The translations under genes were made by a program, and so were the position numbers. This document shows positions 10,965-22,004 of a stretch of 47,065 nucleotides of DNA, in pieces (positions within the stretch are counted from its first letter, which is position 1; every line of letters begins with the position of its first letter). Source of the stretch: Hofstenia miamia (lineage: Eukaryota; Xenacoelomorpha; Acoela); the NCBI GenBank assembly GCA_004352715.1, contig SCFE01000046.1, forward strand, positions 566,413-613,477. Direction: 5' to 3'. A model generated the notes under the pieces. That model was not told the origin of the DNA. It saw only the letters and a list, made by a program, of their open reading frames with translations, and ran no database searches.

Positions 10965-11135
10965 ATGGTTGGATCATTTAAAACACCACCTTTATGGACT
11001 GAGGATAAGCCATTTTCTGTGTGGAAACAAGAAATTCAAATATGGCAAACTGTAACGAATTTGGAACAAAAGCAACAAGCCCCAGTTATTGTATTAAATC
11101 TTGTGGGAAAGTATCGGGAAGCTGATTGGAATTAA
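10965..11135 (+). pseudogene. Copia gag, N-terminal part
   Basis: The first ATG after the primer site opens a frame beginning MVGSFKTPPLWTEDKPFSVW, the usual start of animal copia Gag (aromatic- and Trp-rich N-terminus that packages element RNA). The frame runs into a TAA at 11133. Gag similarity resumes in the next frame from about 11126 (ELTLAEINCEDGLKTLLDKL), so a small indel near 11122-11126 breaks the gene. Confidence 0.85.
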
Positions 11136-12784
11136 CTCTGGCTGAAATCAATTGTGAAGATGGTTTGAAAACGTTATTGGATAAGTTGGAAAAATGCTTT
11201 GAACGTGACGCAGCAGATTTGGCTTATGAAGCCTATTCAAAATTTGAAAAGTATTGCAAATCTTCTGATGTTTCTATTCCTGATTATATAAATGAATTCG
11301 ATAGGTTTTACAACAAAGTATATAAAGTATATAAAATGGAATTGCCTGATGCAGTGCTTGCTTTCAAATTGTTGGACAATGCTGGTCTTGATGAGAAAGA
11401 GCGTCAGTTAGTTCTTTCGTCTGCTTAGAAGCTGGAATTTATTGCTATAAAATCAGCCTTGAAGCGCATTTATGGTGGGTCGTCCATGCAGCCAACTACA
11501 TCTGCAGCATCTGGATTAAAAATGGAAGCTACAGCATTTCATGTGGATCAGCTTGAATCAGAACAGTGTCAAAATAATGACGTTTACTTAGCTAGCCGTG
11601 GACAAAAGTATTATCGTTATAGGAGGTCAGGTGTACAACATGGTGGCCGTTCTCAAGTGCGCAATCGTCAAACGGCAGAAAGAAGATGCTACATATGCGA
11701 TTCCAAAATGCATTTGTCATGGACGTGTCCACATAAGACTGATACGGAGCAGTATGTTAATCATTGTTATGCTGAGAAATTACCCAGCTTGTTGGAGCAG
11801 TCTTATGGAAGAGAAATAGTTGATACTGCTTGTACTACATCTGTTTGTGGTCCCATTTGGTTGAACGACTATATTAATTCACTATCTATCCAAAGGCAAA
11901 ACGAGGTAAAATGGCAATACAGCAACGTTCCAAAAGTTTTTGTATTTGGTGATAAGAATAGAAGGAAATCCTTCTGGAATGTAATTATACCTGTTAGATT
12001 CGGAACTCAAAAGGTATCACTTGCTGTACGAGTTGTAGATGGTAAGTTGCCATTGCTTATTAGTAAAACGTCTCTTAAGAAGGCGGGATTAGTGCTAGAT
12101 TTGGTTGGTGACGTCGTATGGCTACTGGGTGAGAGAATCGAATTAATAACAACTACCACAGGGCATATTGTATTAGATCTTTTGAAAAATGAAAGAGATT
12201 CTGTAGATGTATTTGCAAGCTTATGCCCTCTTGCGAAAATGACAGATTCGGAATTAAAAAATGCAATTATAAAACTCCATAAACAATTTGCTCATCCAAG
12301 TGCAGCCCGATTATCTACTTTAGTGAAAAATTCCGGTGTTAAAAACAAGGTTGTTTTTGAATTAATTGATAGTATAACTAAAGAATGCATTTCTTGTAAA
12401 ATGAATTCAAATTTACCACCAAAGCCCGTAGTTGGCATGCCTCTTGCGGGCGAGTTTAATGATACTGTTGCTATGGACCTACATGAGTTAAAATCGAAGA
12501 AAATTTGGTACCTCCATATATTAGATCAGTTTACTCGGTTTAGTGTAGCTACAATTATATATTCTAAAGATCCTGCCATCATTGTGAATAAATTTATGCG
12601 TCATTGGGTGTTAAAATTTGGGTGCCCTAAAAGGATCATTTCGGATAATGGTGGCGAATTTAACAATGATTTAATTCGCCTGTTAGGCGAGAGGTTGGAT
12701 TCAAAAGTTATTACTACAGCTGCTTATAGTCCATGGTCTAATGGCACAATTGAACGCCACAATCAAGTTTTGATACAATGTTAA
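11126..12784 (+). pseudogene. Copia gag C-terminus, zinc knuckle, protease and integrase core, with in-frame TAG
   Basis: One frame carries the rest of Gag, is interrupted by TAG at 11426-11428, and continues to a TAA at 12782-12784. Numbered from the ATG at 11459: a zinc knuckle CYICDSKMHLSWTC (CX2CX4HX4C, residues 77-90); the aspartic protease DTA motif (D122); the integrase zinc-binding H274, H279, C310, C313; and the integrase catalytic triad D340, D396 (SDNGGEF) and E432 (NGTIERHN). The nonsense codon lies just before Gag residues that look conserved (KSALKRIYGG), so it reads as damage. Recoding at a Gag stop cannot be excluded from one copy. Shortly after the catalytic E the frame ends at 12784, and integrase continues in another frame from 12778. 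Confidence 0.9.
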
Positions 12785-13593
12785 ATAAGGTCATCAGTGA
12801 GACGGGCCTAGATCTGGAAACAGGTATTGAAAACGTTGCGTTTGCTAAAAATTGTTTATCCTTAACATCCGGTTACAGTCCGTACATGTTAGTATATGGC
12901 AGAAATCCCAACTTACCTGGTGTATTAAGCAACAAACTCCCTGCGCTTTCACATGAAGTTGATACTGGTTTAATAGGCAAGCATTTAATTGCACTTTCAG
13001 CTGCCAGGAAAGCTTACATGGAAGCTGAAACATCAGGTAGAATACGCATAGCATTGGCTCGTAACTTGCGACCAACAGACACTAGTTTCTCTCCTGGCGA
13101 TGAGGTTTTCTATAAAAGGGATGGAGACAAACATTGGAGGGGGCCTGGCGTAGTGCTAGGAGTTGACAGTCAAGTAGTTTTTGTCCGTCATGGTGGTTTG
13201 TATGTAAGGGTACATAAAAGTAGATTGATGCATTCTCATTTAAAGAAATCTAATTTCTCAAATCAGGCACCTTGCATTCCCAGTGAAACTGACCCACTAG
13301 TAAAAGAGCAAGCAGTTCTGAGTGATTCTGATGACGATAGTTCCGTTGATGAGAACGTGTTGCCACGGTTTTCTTTTTTGAATCAGAAAATACCTGATAT
13401 AGGCCAAATGGTAAAGTTTGTTCCATCTGAATTGTGCAACTGTATAAGAAGAGAGTACAAAGCAGTCATAAAAAGCCGTGCAGGTAAATCTACTGGTAAA
13501 AATAAACATAAGTACAATGTCGAGTTTTTGGCACCAAGAGATGTCGAATGCTTTGTGGATCATTTAGATTGGAAATCTGACGTGGAATCATGA
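12778..13593 (+). pseudogene. Copia integrase C-terminal part and linker
   Basis: This continues integrase after a one-base-scale frame break. GYSPYMLVYGRNPNLPGVL (residues 32-50 from the ATG at 12778) is the conserved copia segment following the catalytic core. GDEVFYKRDGDKHWRGPG (107-124) with the following strands is the SH3-like C-terminal DNA-binding domain. An acidic, Ser-rich linker follows. The frame closes with TGA at 13591-13593, where the polyprotein moves to the next frame. No independent start signal is implied for the ATG. Confidence 0.88.
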
Positions 13594-14080
13594 GAACTGT
13601 AATACATTAAACAAAGAATTGGATGAACCATCTATGTCAACAGAACAGAATGATAAAGAACAGGAAACTTTACTAGCTTCTAATCTACCGTCGAAGTACG
13701 ACTTTACGCAGGTGGAACTTAAGGAGATAGAGAACTGGCAGATGTATGAGACGATTGAGGAAGTTGAAGATATTGGACAAGAGAGAATTCAGACACGTTG
13801 GGTGTATAGTTTAAAAGACGGGCCCAGTGGTGAGGTCATCAAAAAAGCAAGGCTTGTGGCGAAAGGCTTCCAGGAAATTGAGAATTTTCAAACTGATACC
13901 CCAACTTGTAGTCAAAAGACTATTAGATTATTATTTATTGTTGCAGTTTGCCATGGATGGGAGCCTCATTGTATGGATATAAAGGCAGCTTTTCTTCAAA
14001 GCATTGGAAAGTATTTGGATAGAGACGTCTTCTTAGAACCTCCTCACAATCACGCAAAAAAGGAAAATTGTGGAAATTGA
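13592..14080 (+). pseudogene. Copia reverse transcriptase, N-terminal half
   Basis: This frame is open from 13592 and ends at a TGA at 14078-14080. It holds the RVT_2-type fingers: the RWVYSLK strand, KARLVAKGF, and the first catalytic aspartate in MDIKAAFLQ (D120 counted from the ATG at 13619). The break at about 14056-14066 falls in an A-rich run, where a single-base length change would shift the frame. Palm and later motifs continue in the next segment. Confidence 0.88.
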
Positions 14081-15072
14081 TTAAACCGGTATATGGTTTG
14101 ACTGACGCATCAAGGTGTTGGTATCGTACACTGAAAGAAAGTTTGTTGTGCCTTAACATGGTAGTTTCGAAGTATGATCCAGCGTTATTTCTGTGGGAAA
14201 ATGACGATAAACAGGGTTTCATCTGTGCACACGTAGATGATTTATTTTGGTGTGGCGATTCTGTTTTTGGTGATGCAGTGATTGAACCATTAAAGCAAAT
14301 ATTTCGAGTCAGTAGTGAAAAATCGAATAACTTTCCATTTCTGGGGCTGAATATTTCTACTAAAGGTGAAGGTATCATATCAGTGGATCAAAATTCTTAT
14401 GTATCACGGTTGAGTCAGATTACATCATTTGAGTCTGCAACTGAGCAAGTTGGCTTAGGAAGAAAAGGTGTTGGTCAATTATTGTGGATATCGACGAGGA
14501 CAAGACCTGATCTTGCTTTCAATATATCAAATTTAGCAGCGAAGGTGGATGATGGTCATACCAATATTATATATGCTGTCAATAAGCTGATAAGAAAATT
14601 GCAACACGAATCTTGTGAATTGAATTTTAAGAACATTGGGGACTTAACTAAATGTAAATTGCTTTTGTTTTGTGATGCTTCATTTGGGAACTTAAGAGAA
14701 GGAGGGAGTCAAGGAGGTTATATTATTTTACTTGTTGGAAAGAATCAGAAATTTGCATTAATATCATGGAAGTCCTTCAAACTGAAACGAGTAACTAGAA
14801 GTACGCTAGTCGCAGAAATTATTTCATTATCTCAGGCACTTGATGAAGCTTTATTTATTTGTGGATTATTGAAAGAGATTATTGGAATACAGTTACCTCT
14901 TCACTGCGCTACGGATTGCAAATCTCTTTACGATGATGTTCATTCTTTAAAAGAAGTAACCGAGAAACGTTTAAGAATAGATATTGCTTGCATTAGAGAA
15001 ATGTTAGAAAATGGTGATCTTCAGAAGATTCATTTAATTGCAACTAATGAACAATTAGCTGAGTCTTACTAA
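14068..15072 (+). pseudogene. Copia reverse transcriptase C-terminal half and RNase H
   Basis: From the ATG at 14068: WKLIKPVYGLTDASRCWY (2-19) and the catalytic HVDDLFWCG box (VDD at 56-58), a known variant of the copia YVDD site. RNase H follows, with FCDASFG (D203), E250 in VAEI, and D283 in ATDCKSLYDD. This is the longest intact piece of pol after integrase. A frame change near 15064 removes the last residues, which continue to 15151 in another frame with the usual LTK motif. Confidence 0.9.
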
Positions 15073-15151
15073 ATATAATACGACATCCCAACGACAGCTT
15101 AGGGAAACAATAACTTTGGGAACCTTGAACTTGGATGATATCAATCTTTAA
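15065..15151 (+). pseudogene. Copia pol C-terminal tail
   Basis: About 28 codons in a different frame, starting with LTK (the conserved end of copia RNase H, normally preceded by ADxLTK) and ending at TAA 15149-15151. The purine-rich stretch 15150-15168 immediately before the 3' LTR is the likely polypurine tract. Confidence 0.7.
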
Positions 15152-15168
15152 AAATGGATAACAGGGAA

Positions 15169-15316
15169 TGTTAAATATGAAAGAACCTGCTATCGACGTA
15201 AACATACAAAAACACGGTGACAACAAGACAAGTGCATGGTTAGTCGGTGTAGCTCTGTGTGCTAAATATACGTACAATAAATTATTCTACTTTGTGTTTA
15301 TATATGACCATTTTCA
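15169..15316 (+). repeat. Copia 3' LTR
   Basis: A 148-bp LTR with the same TGTTAAATAT start and ATTTTCA end as the 5' LTR. AATAAA lies at 15276-15281. It is followed directly by CACTG, the right copy of the target duplication. Differences from the 5' LTR lie mainly in the central part. Confidence 0.93.
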
Positions 15317-15479
15317 CACTGAATCAGAAATTCATTATACTTTTATTGAGCTTTTCTGGATTCTCAAACTCAACTAATTTTACAAGTACATACACATTTC
15401 ATATAGTCTATATATTAGGAATATGGATTAGAATCTTCTTACTTATTCAATTATGTTATTAATTAAGGGTAGGGTAAAA

Positions 15480-16406
15480 CTTCATAAATTTTAACAAAAA
15501 AATTTAATTGCATTTTTTAATAAAGTTGAATAAATGTTCATTTCTAGTGCTTTATATCTCAAAAGCAAATGGGACTTTCTAAAAAAAATAACACAGGCTT
15601 TACAAAAACTTCAAACAAAACGTTTTGCAAACGAAAGGATATAGTCCCTTTTACAAAACAAAGTTTTGTAAATTTTAGCTTTGTTTTTATACACAGTGAC
15701 GCAATATTCTTAAAATCAATTGTAAGTTTCTTTTTATGGTTTCCGTAATTGTATGTTTGGAAAAAAAATGCCATGAACGCGTTCCAACTAATATTTGGGT
15801 AGTTTCTTTTCTACGAAATTTTTGGGAGTGCTCTCAAATTTCACATTGGATTCAAATAGCCATTGCAAAAAACTAAATTTTTGATGTTTGGAAAAGTATT
15901 TCGTTTTGTGCAGGACCCACTCACTGGGAATGAGCACTTATTCCTTAATTATTTTGCAAGAAGCTTATTATTATATTTGACTTGAACATTAGAAACTTTA
16001 AAAAACCCAATATGAAACGAACTCCAAACAAAATCTTTTAACTTTTCAGTGATGCATTTTCAGGGTCATTTTGTCATTTGCTTTGCAAGAGTAGGCATTT
16101 TGTTGAATAGAACTGGAAAGGTTTTTCACAATGTCGGCAAACTCAATCCATTTTTTCAGTATTACTTGGAACAATTTTAGTTAACACTTTACAATCAGGC
16201 TATGTCCTTACTATTCTTTTAAGGGAAATTTAGACAATATGTTTTCAGGACTAGAAGTTTTCTTTTCAAATACCATCCAGTTTCCCATTTATTGATACTA
16301 CAACCTTGAGTTTGTTGAACTTTCGGATGAAGGGCTGATTTCGCATTCTGATATCTGGAGTACGTTTCTTGCTGCTTACAAAATATTTGTCAATTACATG
16401 GTCTTA
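15480..16406. repeat. 927-bp exact repeat, copy 1
   Basis: Identical by eye to 16408-17334 and separated from it by one N at 16407. Both copies run from CTTCATAAATTTTAAC to TTACATGGTCTTA. AT-rich, no recognised gene. Probably an assembly duplication; see findings. Confidence 0.95.
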
Positions 16407-16407
16407 N

Positions 16408-17334
16408 CTTCATAAATTTTAACAAAAAAATTTAATTGCATTTTTTAATAAAGTTGAATAAATGTTCATTTCTAGTGCTTTATATCTCAAAAGCAAATGG
16501 GACTTTCTAAAAAAAATAACACAGGCTTTACAAAAACTTCAAACAAAACGTTTTGCAAACGAAAGGATATAGTCCCTTTTACAAAACAAAGTTTTGTAAA
16601 TTTTAGCTTTGTTTTTATACACAGTGACGCAATATTCTTAAAATCAATTGTAAGTTTCTTTTTATGGTTTCCGTAATTGTATGTTTGGAAAAAAAATGCC
16701 ATGAACGCGTTCCAACTAATATTTGGGTAGTTTCTTTTCTACGAAATTTTTGGGAGTGCTCTCAAATTTCACATTGGATTCAAATAGCCATTGCAAAAAA
16801 CTAAATTTTTGATGTTTGGAAAAGTATTTCGTTTTGTGCAGGACCCACTCACTGGGAATGAGCACTTATTCCTTAATTATTTTGCAAGAAGCTTATTATT
16901 ATATTTGACTTGAACATTAGAAACTTTAAAAAACCCAATATGAAACGAACTCCAAACAAAATCTTTTAACTTTTCAGTGATGCATTTTCAGGGTCATTTT
17001 GTCATTTGCTTTGCAAGAGTAGGCATTTTGTTGAATAGAACTGGAAAGGTTTTTCACAATGTCGGCAAACTCAATCCATTTTTTCAGTATTACTTGGAAC
17101 AATTTTAGTTAACACTTTACAATCAGGCTATGTCCTTACTATTCTTTTAAGGGAAATTTAGACAATATGTTTTCAGGACTAGAAGTTTTCTTTTCAAATA
17201 CCATCCAGTTTCCCATTTATTGATACTACAACCTTGAGTTTGTTGAACTTTCGGATGAAGGGCTGATTTCGCATTCTGATATCTGGAGTACGTTTCTTGC
17301 TGCTTACAAAATATTTGTCAATTACATGGTCTTA
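16408..17334. repeat. 927-bp exact repeat, copy 2
   Basis: Second copy of the block at 15480-16406, with the same length and no visible mismatch. Sequence unique to each side resumes before 15480 and after 17334. Confidence 0.95.
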
Positions 17335-17678
17335 ATAGACATTAAACGATGAAGTTGTGAGAAAATGCAATTTTCGTCTGCACTCAAGTTTATTCATAAA
17401 ACACCATGTATTTTACTAACCAACATCTTCTATTTGTAAATATTTTAGACTTTGAGACATTTACAAAAGTAAACACCAGTGCTAAAAGGAATTTTTTATA
17501 TATATATATATATCAAGGCGAAACACATTTTCACATTTTTACACAGGCCTTACATTTCCTCACATTTAGCGGAGGTGAATCCATGAATTTGATTGGTTTA
17601 TGTACACATATTTAACAAATATTTATAAATAAACCAATAAAATTAATGCATGAGGATGGCAAGGTCTGTGTAAATATG

Positions 17679-18639
17679 TATATATATATATATATATATA
17701 TATNNNNNNNNNNNNNNNNNNNNNNNNNNNNNNNNNNNNNNNNNNNNNNNNNNNNNNNNNNNNNNNNNNNNNNNNNNNNNNNNNNNNNNNNNNNNNNNNN
17801 NNNNNNNNNNNNNNNNNNNNNNNNNNNNNNNNNNNNNNNNNNNNNNNNNNNNNNNNNNNNNNNNNNNNNNNNNNNNNNNNNNNNNNNNNNNNNNNNNNNN
17901 NNNNNNNNNNNNNNNNNNNNNNNNNNNNNNNNNNNNNNNNNNNNNNNNNNNNNNNNNNNNNNNNNNNNNNNNNNNNNNNNNNNNNNNNNNNNNNNNNNNN
18001 NNNNNNNNNNNNNNNNNNNNNNNNNNNNNNNNNNNNNNNNNNNNNNNNNNNNNNNNNNNNNNNNNNNNNNNNNNNNNNNNNNNNNNNNNNNNNNNNNNNN
18101 NNNNNNNNNNNNNNNNNNNNNNNNNNNNNNNNNNNNNNNNNNNNNNNNNNNNNNNNNNNNNNNNNNNNNNNNNNNNNNNNNNNNNNNNNNNNNNNNNNNN
18201 NNNNNNNNNNNNNNNNNNNNNNNNNNNNNNNNNNNNNNNNNNNNNNNNNNNNNNNNNNNNNNNNNNNNNNNNNNNNNNNNNNNNNNNNNNNNNNNNNNNN
18301 NNNNNNNNNNNNNNNNNNNNNNNNNNNNNNNNNNNNNNNNNNNNNNNNNNNNNNNNNNNNNNNNNNNNNNNNNNNNNNNNNNNNNNNNNNNNNNNNNNNN
18401 NNNNNNNNNNNNNNNNNNNNNNNNNNNNNNNNNNNNNNNNNNNNNNNNNNNNNNNNNNNNNNNNNNNNNNNNNNNNNNNNNNNNNNNNNNNNNNNNNNNN
18501 NNNNNNNNNNNNNNNNNNNNNNNNNNNNNNNNNNNNNNNNNNNNNNNNNNNNNNNNNNNNNNNNNNNNNNNNNNNNNNNNNNNNNNNNNNNNNNNNNNNN
18601 NNNNNNNNNNNNNNNNNNNNNNNNNNNNNNNNNNNNNNN
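17679..18639. other. (TA)n tract followed by a 936-bp assembly gap
   Basis: TA alternation from 17679 to 17703, then Ns from 17704 to 18639. The gap hides the upstream part of the LINE. The 300 bases before it hold a short (TA)n tract (17497-17512) and no gene. Confidence 0.95.
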
Positions 18640-18640
18640 T

Positions 18641-19606
18641 GTGCGGATTGATAATGTTTATAGTGAGTACTTAGCAACTAACAAAGGGGTTCCACAGGGT
18701 ACAGTGCTTGGTCCTCTTCTTTTCAACTTGTACATAAACGATTTGTCAACATATATTGATGATGCAGAACTAATTCAATATGCAGACGACATTTGCGCCA
18801 TAAATAGACATGTGAGCCCAATAATAGCCACAAGAAATTTGCAGAACACTTTTACCAAAATCTGTAGTTATCTTAACCAAAACATGCTAACAGTGAACAC
18901 GCAAAAAACTCAGTTCATCATCTTCGCTCCAAGTGGATCAGAAGCAATAGCTAAAGACATAAGTCTAAGAGTTTCCGACGGTATATCATCAATCCAAAAC
19001 AGCAAATCAGTAAAGTACTTAGGGGTGGAAATAGATCAACACTTCTGTTATAACGACTTCATAAACACCAAGATTCGTAAGATTGCGTTTGGAATACAGT
19101 ATCTAAAACAAATAAAACGGTTTAAGCAGAGTAAAGATTTAATCAACGCTTTTGTAATTAGTCAATATACATATGCTTGCATTCTTTTAAGCAATATTAA
19201 GACAGTTGATCATGAGCGTATAAATAGATTGTTTAACTGGTCAATCTGTGTCATGTTTTCCATTAGTAAACATCAAGTTAGTAAAAAACTGCAAACATTA
19301 ACATTGTTTCGTCCATTTACTATAACCAAGTACAACAGCTTAGTACACATGTTTAAGCAGTTGAAAACAAGTGGTAGGGCACTAATCAAGAAATTTGTAA
19401 AATATAATCACCGTGCTAACATGTGCATAAACAATATACATCCAAGAAGCAAATACTGGGAAAATTCTTTTACAACAACATCTTGCAAACTGTGGAATGA
19501 TTTACCTATCAGTGTAAGGAAAGCCAGCGATATAAATGAATTTAAAAAACTGTTAAAACACAATTTATTAGCAGAACAAAATAATAACAGAATACTTAAA
19601 CGTTAA
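18641..19606 (+). CDS. Non-LTR retrotransposon reverse transcriptase, C-terminal fragment (Jockey/CR1-like)
   Basis: About 321 codons, open at the left into an assembly gap, so the true start is unseen. GVPQGTVLGPLLFNLYIND (residues 16-34) and the catalytic YADD (47-50) are LINE reverse transcriptase motifs. This enzyme performs target-primed reverse transcription of element RNA. The thumb region follows, then a C-terminal LWNDLPISVR...FKKLLK motif typical of the Jockey/CR1/L2 group. The fragment ends with TAA. Finger motifs and the apurinic-like endonuclease are absent. The estimated gap (936 bp) is too small for both, and the sequence left of the gap is non-coding, so the copy is probably 5'-truncated unless the gap is undersized. 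The visible part has no internal stop, suggesting a fairly young insertion, antisense to the receptor gene. Confidence 0.9.
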   Translation: MRIDNVYSEYLATNKGVPQGTVLGPLLFNLYINDLSTYIDDAELIQYADDICAINRHVSPIIATRNLQNTFTKICSYLNQNMLTVNTQKTQFIIFAPSGSEAIAKDISLRVSDGISSIQNSKSVKYLGVEIDQHFCYNDFINTKIRKIAFGIQYLKQIKRFKQSKDLINAFVISQYTYACILLSNIKTVDHERINRLFNWSICVMFSISKHQVSKKLQTLTLFRPFTITKYNSLVHMFKQLKTSGRALIKKFVKYNHRANMCINNIHPRSKYWENSFTTTSCKLWNDLPISVRKASDINEFKKLLKHNLLAEQNNNRILKR

Positions 19607-19793
19607 AACTGTAGCGAAACTTCTTATTTTTAATCCATTTTAATTGTAAATATCTGTGTGCATTTTAATTTAATTATTGTAGCTTAGTTTGTAGTATATG
19701 TATATCTAAGTTCTGTGTACATTTTTTGTAAATATGTATATATCTTATTTGTACATATGCAAAGAGCAAACAAAATAAAGCTATTGAAGATTA
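19607..19793 (+). mobile_element. LINE 3' UTR and tail
   Basis: Non-coding sequence after the RT stop, with AATAAA at 19774-19779 and a final CTATTGAAGATT that passes into TATATATA. The tail resembles that at 1535-1560. The element's right edge is placed at the start of the TA run. Confidence 0.65.
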
Positions 19794-19799
19794 TATATA

Positions 19800-22004
19800 T
19801 ACAAAACTGAAAAAAAGTATGGAGATATCGTGGCTTAAGGGGTAATAACCAGATCAAAAGTAATATATACATACACACTAAATAACAAATCCATCAATTT
19901 GAAAAATACCGTGTTTGTAAATACAGCGGACTTTTATAAATACCCACAACTATTTAGGCTATTCAAATTGGGTTTTTTGGAGCTCCTCAGGTCTGAATTA
20001 GATTATGATATTAAAACTAAACTTTGCATAGAAATTCTTATCAGTACTATCAAATTGGACTACCTAAATATGTGATAACGTTATCAAATATAATAATTAG
20101 AGATTTTCGTGAAATCAATTGGCTTTAGCACTTTGAAATGCTGGAATTCATTAGGACTTACTTCTAACTTTTCAAAGTATTTTTTACGTATTTTGCATAT
20201 TTTTTCAAACTAACAATAATAAGTTTTTTCTAAAAAATGAAAGATTGCCCATTATTGAAAAACAATATCATACATAAAATAAGCAGAGAATTAATTTTTT
20301 TAACCCCAGTAAATTACAAAAGGTTAATAGGGGAGAAAATCGCCGCCCCTAAAATCAAATGGTTTTAATGAAAAACAGAAAATCATAAAATCCACTTCAA
20401 ATAATTTTCTTCGTTAATGAGAGACTTATTTTGAACACTACAAGAGGAGCGGTAGATTCATTTAACGTATCCTTGTCTGAAGATAAATTGATTGGTTGAA
20501 ATAAGACTGTTCATATATTAGAAGATATTTATTCCCAATTTAATTAGAATATAACATTGTGAACTTTTAATAGAATGTATAACAATTTTAGCTTTTTTAA
20601 TGATAGTAAATGTAATCCTTGGCTAATAAAATGGCGCTTAATCTATAATTAATATAATTTTTCAAGACTGCTATATTATTTTTACAGTTGACAAAAACCA
20701 TTTTACATTCAAATCATCAGAGCTTCAATCACTCGCACATAGACTAACAATGTTATGAGCAATGACAAGTCTTGGCTTGCAATATTTGTAAAATTTTGAA
20801 TATGCTAAAGATTAGGGACTAAAAAGCAAAGTACGAGGCAACAACTTCATTTGATATTGACTAATTTTATATTATACTACAATTAATATTATAATATATT
20901 TGCTTAGCTGTCCCATGTACATCGCATCCCACAAATAATATTTATTATCCCATCTGTCCCATTCAATTACCTCATAAGCGATTTATTTGTCACCTGAGTG
21001 ATCCATTCATTAGCAATGATAAAGAGCTTCTATATTTATTGAGGTTTTCGATCTTTGTTCAATTAATATTTGTAATTATCAGAACCTTAGTTTTCCATCA
21101 AACCCTTAACAAACACCTAATCATTCTTGTTTCATTTCCACAGGAGCAAAAAATGATTAACCTATGCCGCGGTTGACCGCTTTTGATTCTTTTTTATGAA
21201 TGAACCATCGAGCTTTAAATATCGAGATGTATGACCTCGTAATGTAAAATATGGCAAAAATAAAAAATTGAGTGACAATGAAAACTTTGCTGTCTGAAAG
21301 TTTACATCAAAGGCAAAACGAAGGTCGTCTGACCTACAGGAATTTGATGGGACACCTTGCGACAATTTCTATACAGCAGATTTGAGGAAATAGGTTTAAA
21401 AATGAATTTAATGTATTTTATTGCAGGGTCTGAGGTGAAATTAGAATTTCAAATAGTTATTGCTCCAAAATCCGTTAGACTTCTGATTACCTGAACATTA
21501 GGCATGGTGTGAATGCAATATTTTAAAAAAAATTAGAATTTTCAATGAAAGGTAAATAATCTTTTCAGGACCTTAAGCACAGCAATAAACTTTAATGCAA
21601 ATTTTCAACATTACATTCAAGTAGAAGTGTTATTGCCTCACAATTTTTAATTTTCATAAAAAACTTAAAGGAAATTGTTTGAAAAGTGAACACCAAGCGA
21701 CATAAAGTTGATACCATTGACTAAGTTACTCTGAATTTCCCTTAACTTTACGAGTAATGGATACTTCGCGCGCCTCTAAGTGTATATAGTTGGTAACTTC
21801 GTAAAAATAATGATATAAACACACAAAAAAGTTGGTAAGCACAAGAAAAATTAAGAACATGAAAGCATTCAAGCCCTCAATCTATTTTTAAAAATTTCAA
21901 GGATATATCCAATATAATTTTCGAATTTCTGACCAGTTATTGAATCAGAATAGACTACTCAATCGACCACATGGCTGATACAATAAAAAGCCATAATTTA
22001 AAAT
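19800..22004. other. Non-coding AT-rich stretch
   Basis: No gene or recognisable repeat found on either strand. Part of the 24-kb receptor intron. Confidence 0.5.

Larger units (their letters stand above)
10787..15316 (+). mobile_element. Ty1/copia LTR retrotransposon, structurally complete, coding-dead
   Basis: An element of about 4.53 kb. It has two TG...CA LTRs (10787-10935 and 15169-15316) and is flanked by a perfect 5-bp target duplication CACTG (10782-10786 and 15317-15321). The order gag, protease, integrase, reverse transcriptase, RNase H is diagnostic for Ty1/copia (Pseudoviridae-like), because integrase precedes RT. The reading frame is broken by five frameshifts (near 11124, 12778, 13591, 14062 and 15064) and one in-frame TAG (11426-11428). 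It therefore cannot make a full polyprotein. It lies in the 24-kb receptor intron in antisense orientation. LTR divergence (roughly 15 substitutions and one indel by eye) points to an old insertion, although the differences are clustered. Confidence 0.95.

Noticed and set aside
11598-11819. Alternative-frame ORF inside copia gag-pol, and the minus-strand frames at 12845-13075, 13297-13563 and 13935-14378
   Set aside because: Shadows of the copia coding frame, which carries the zinc knuckle, protease, integrase and RT motifs.
15559-16702. Two identical 71-codon minus-strand frames
   Set aside because: They are the same chance frame in the two copies of the 927-bp duplicated block; no domain recognised.
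17643-18677. Long apparent frames across N runs here and at 36905-37753 and 38140-38400
   Set aside because: They consist mainly of undetermined bases and TA-repeat translation (YIYIYI).
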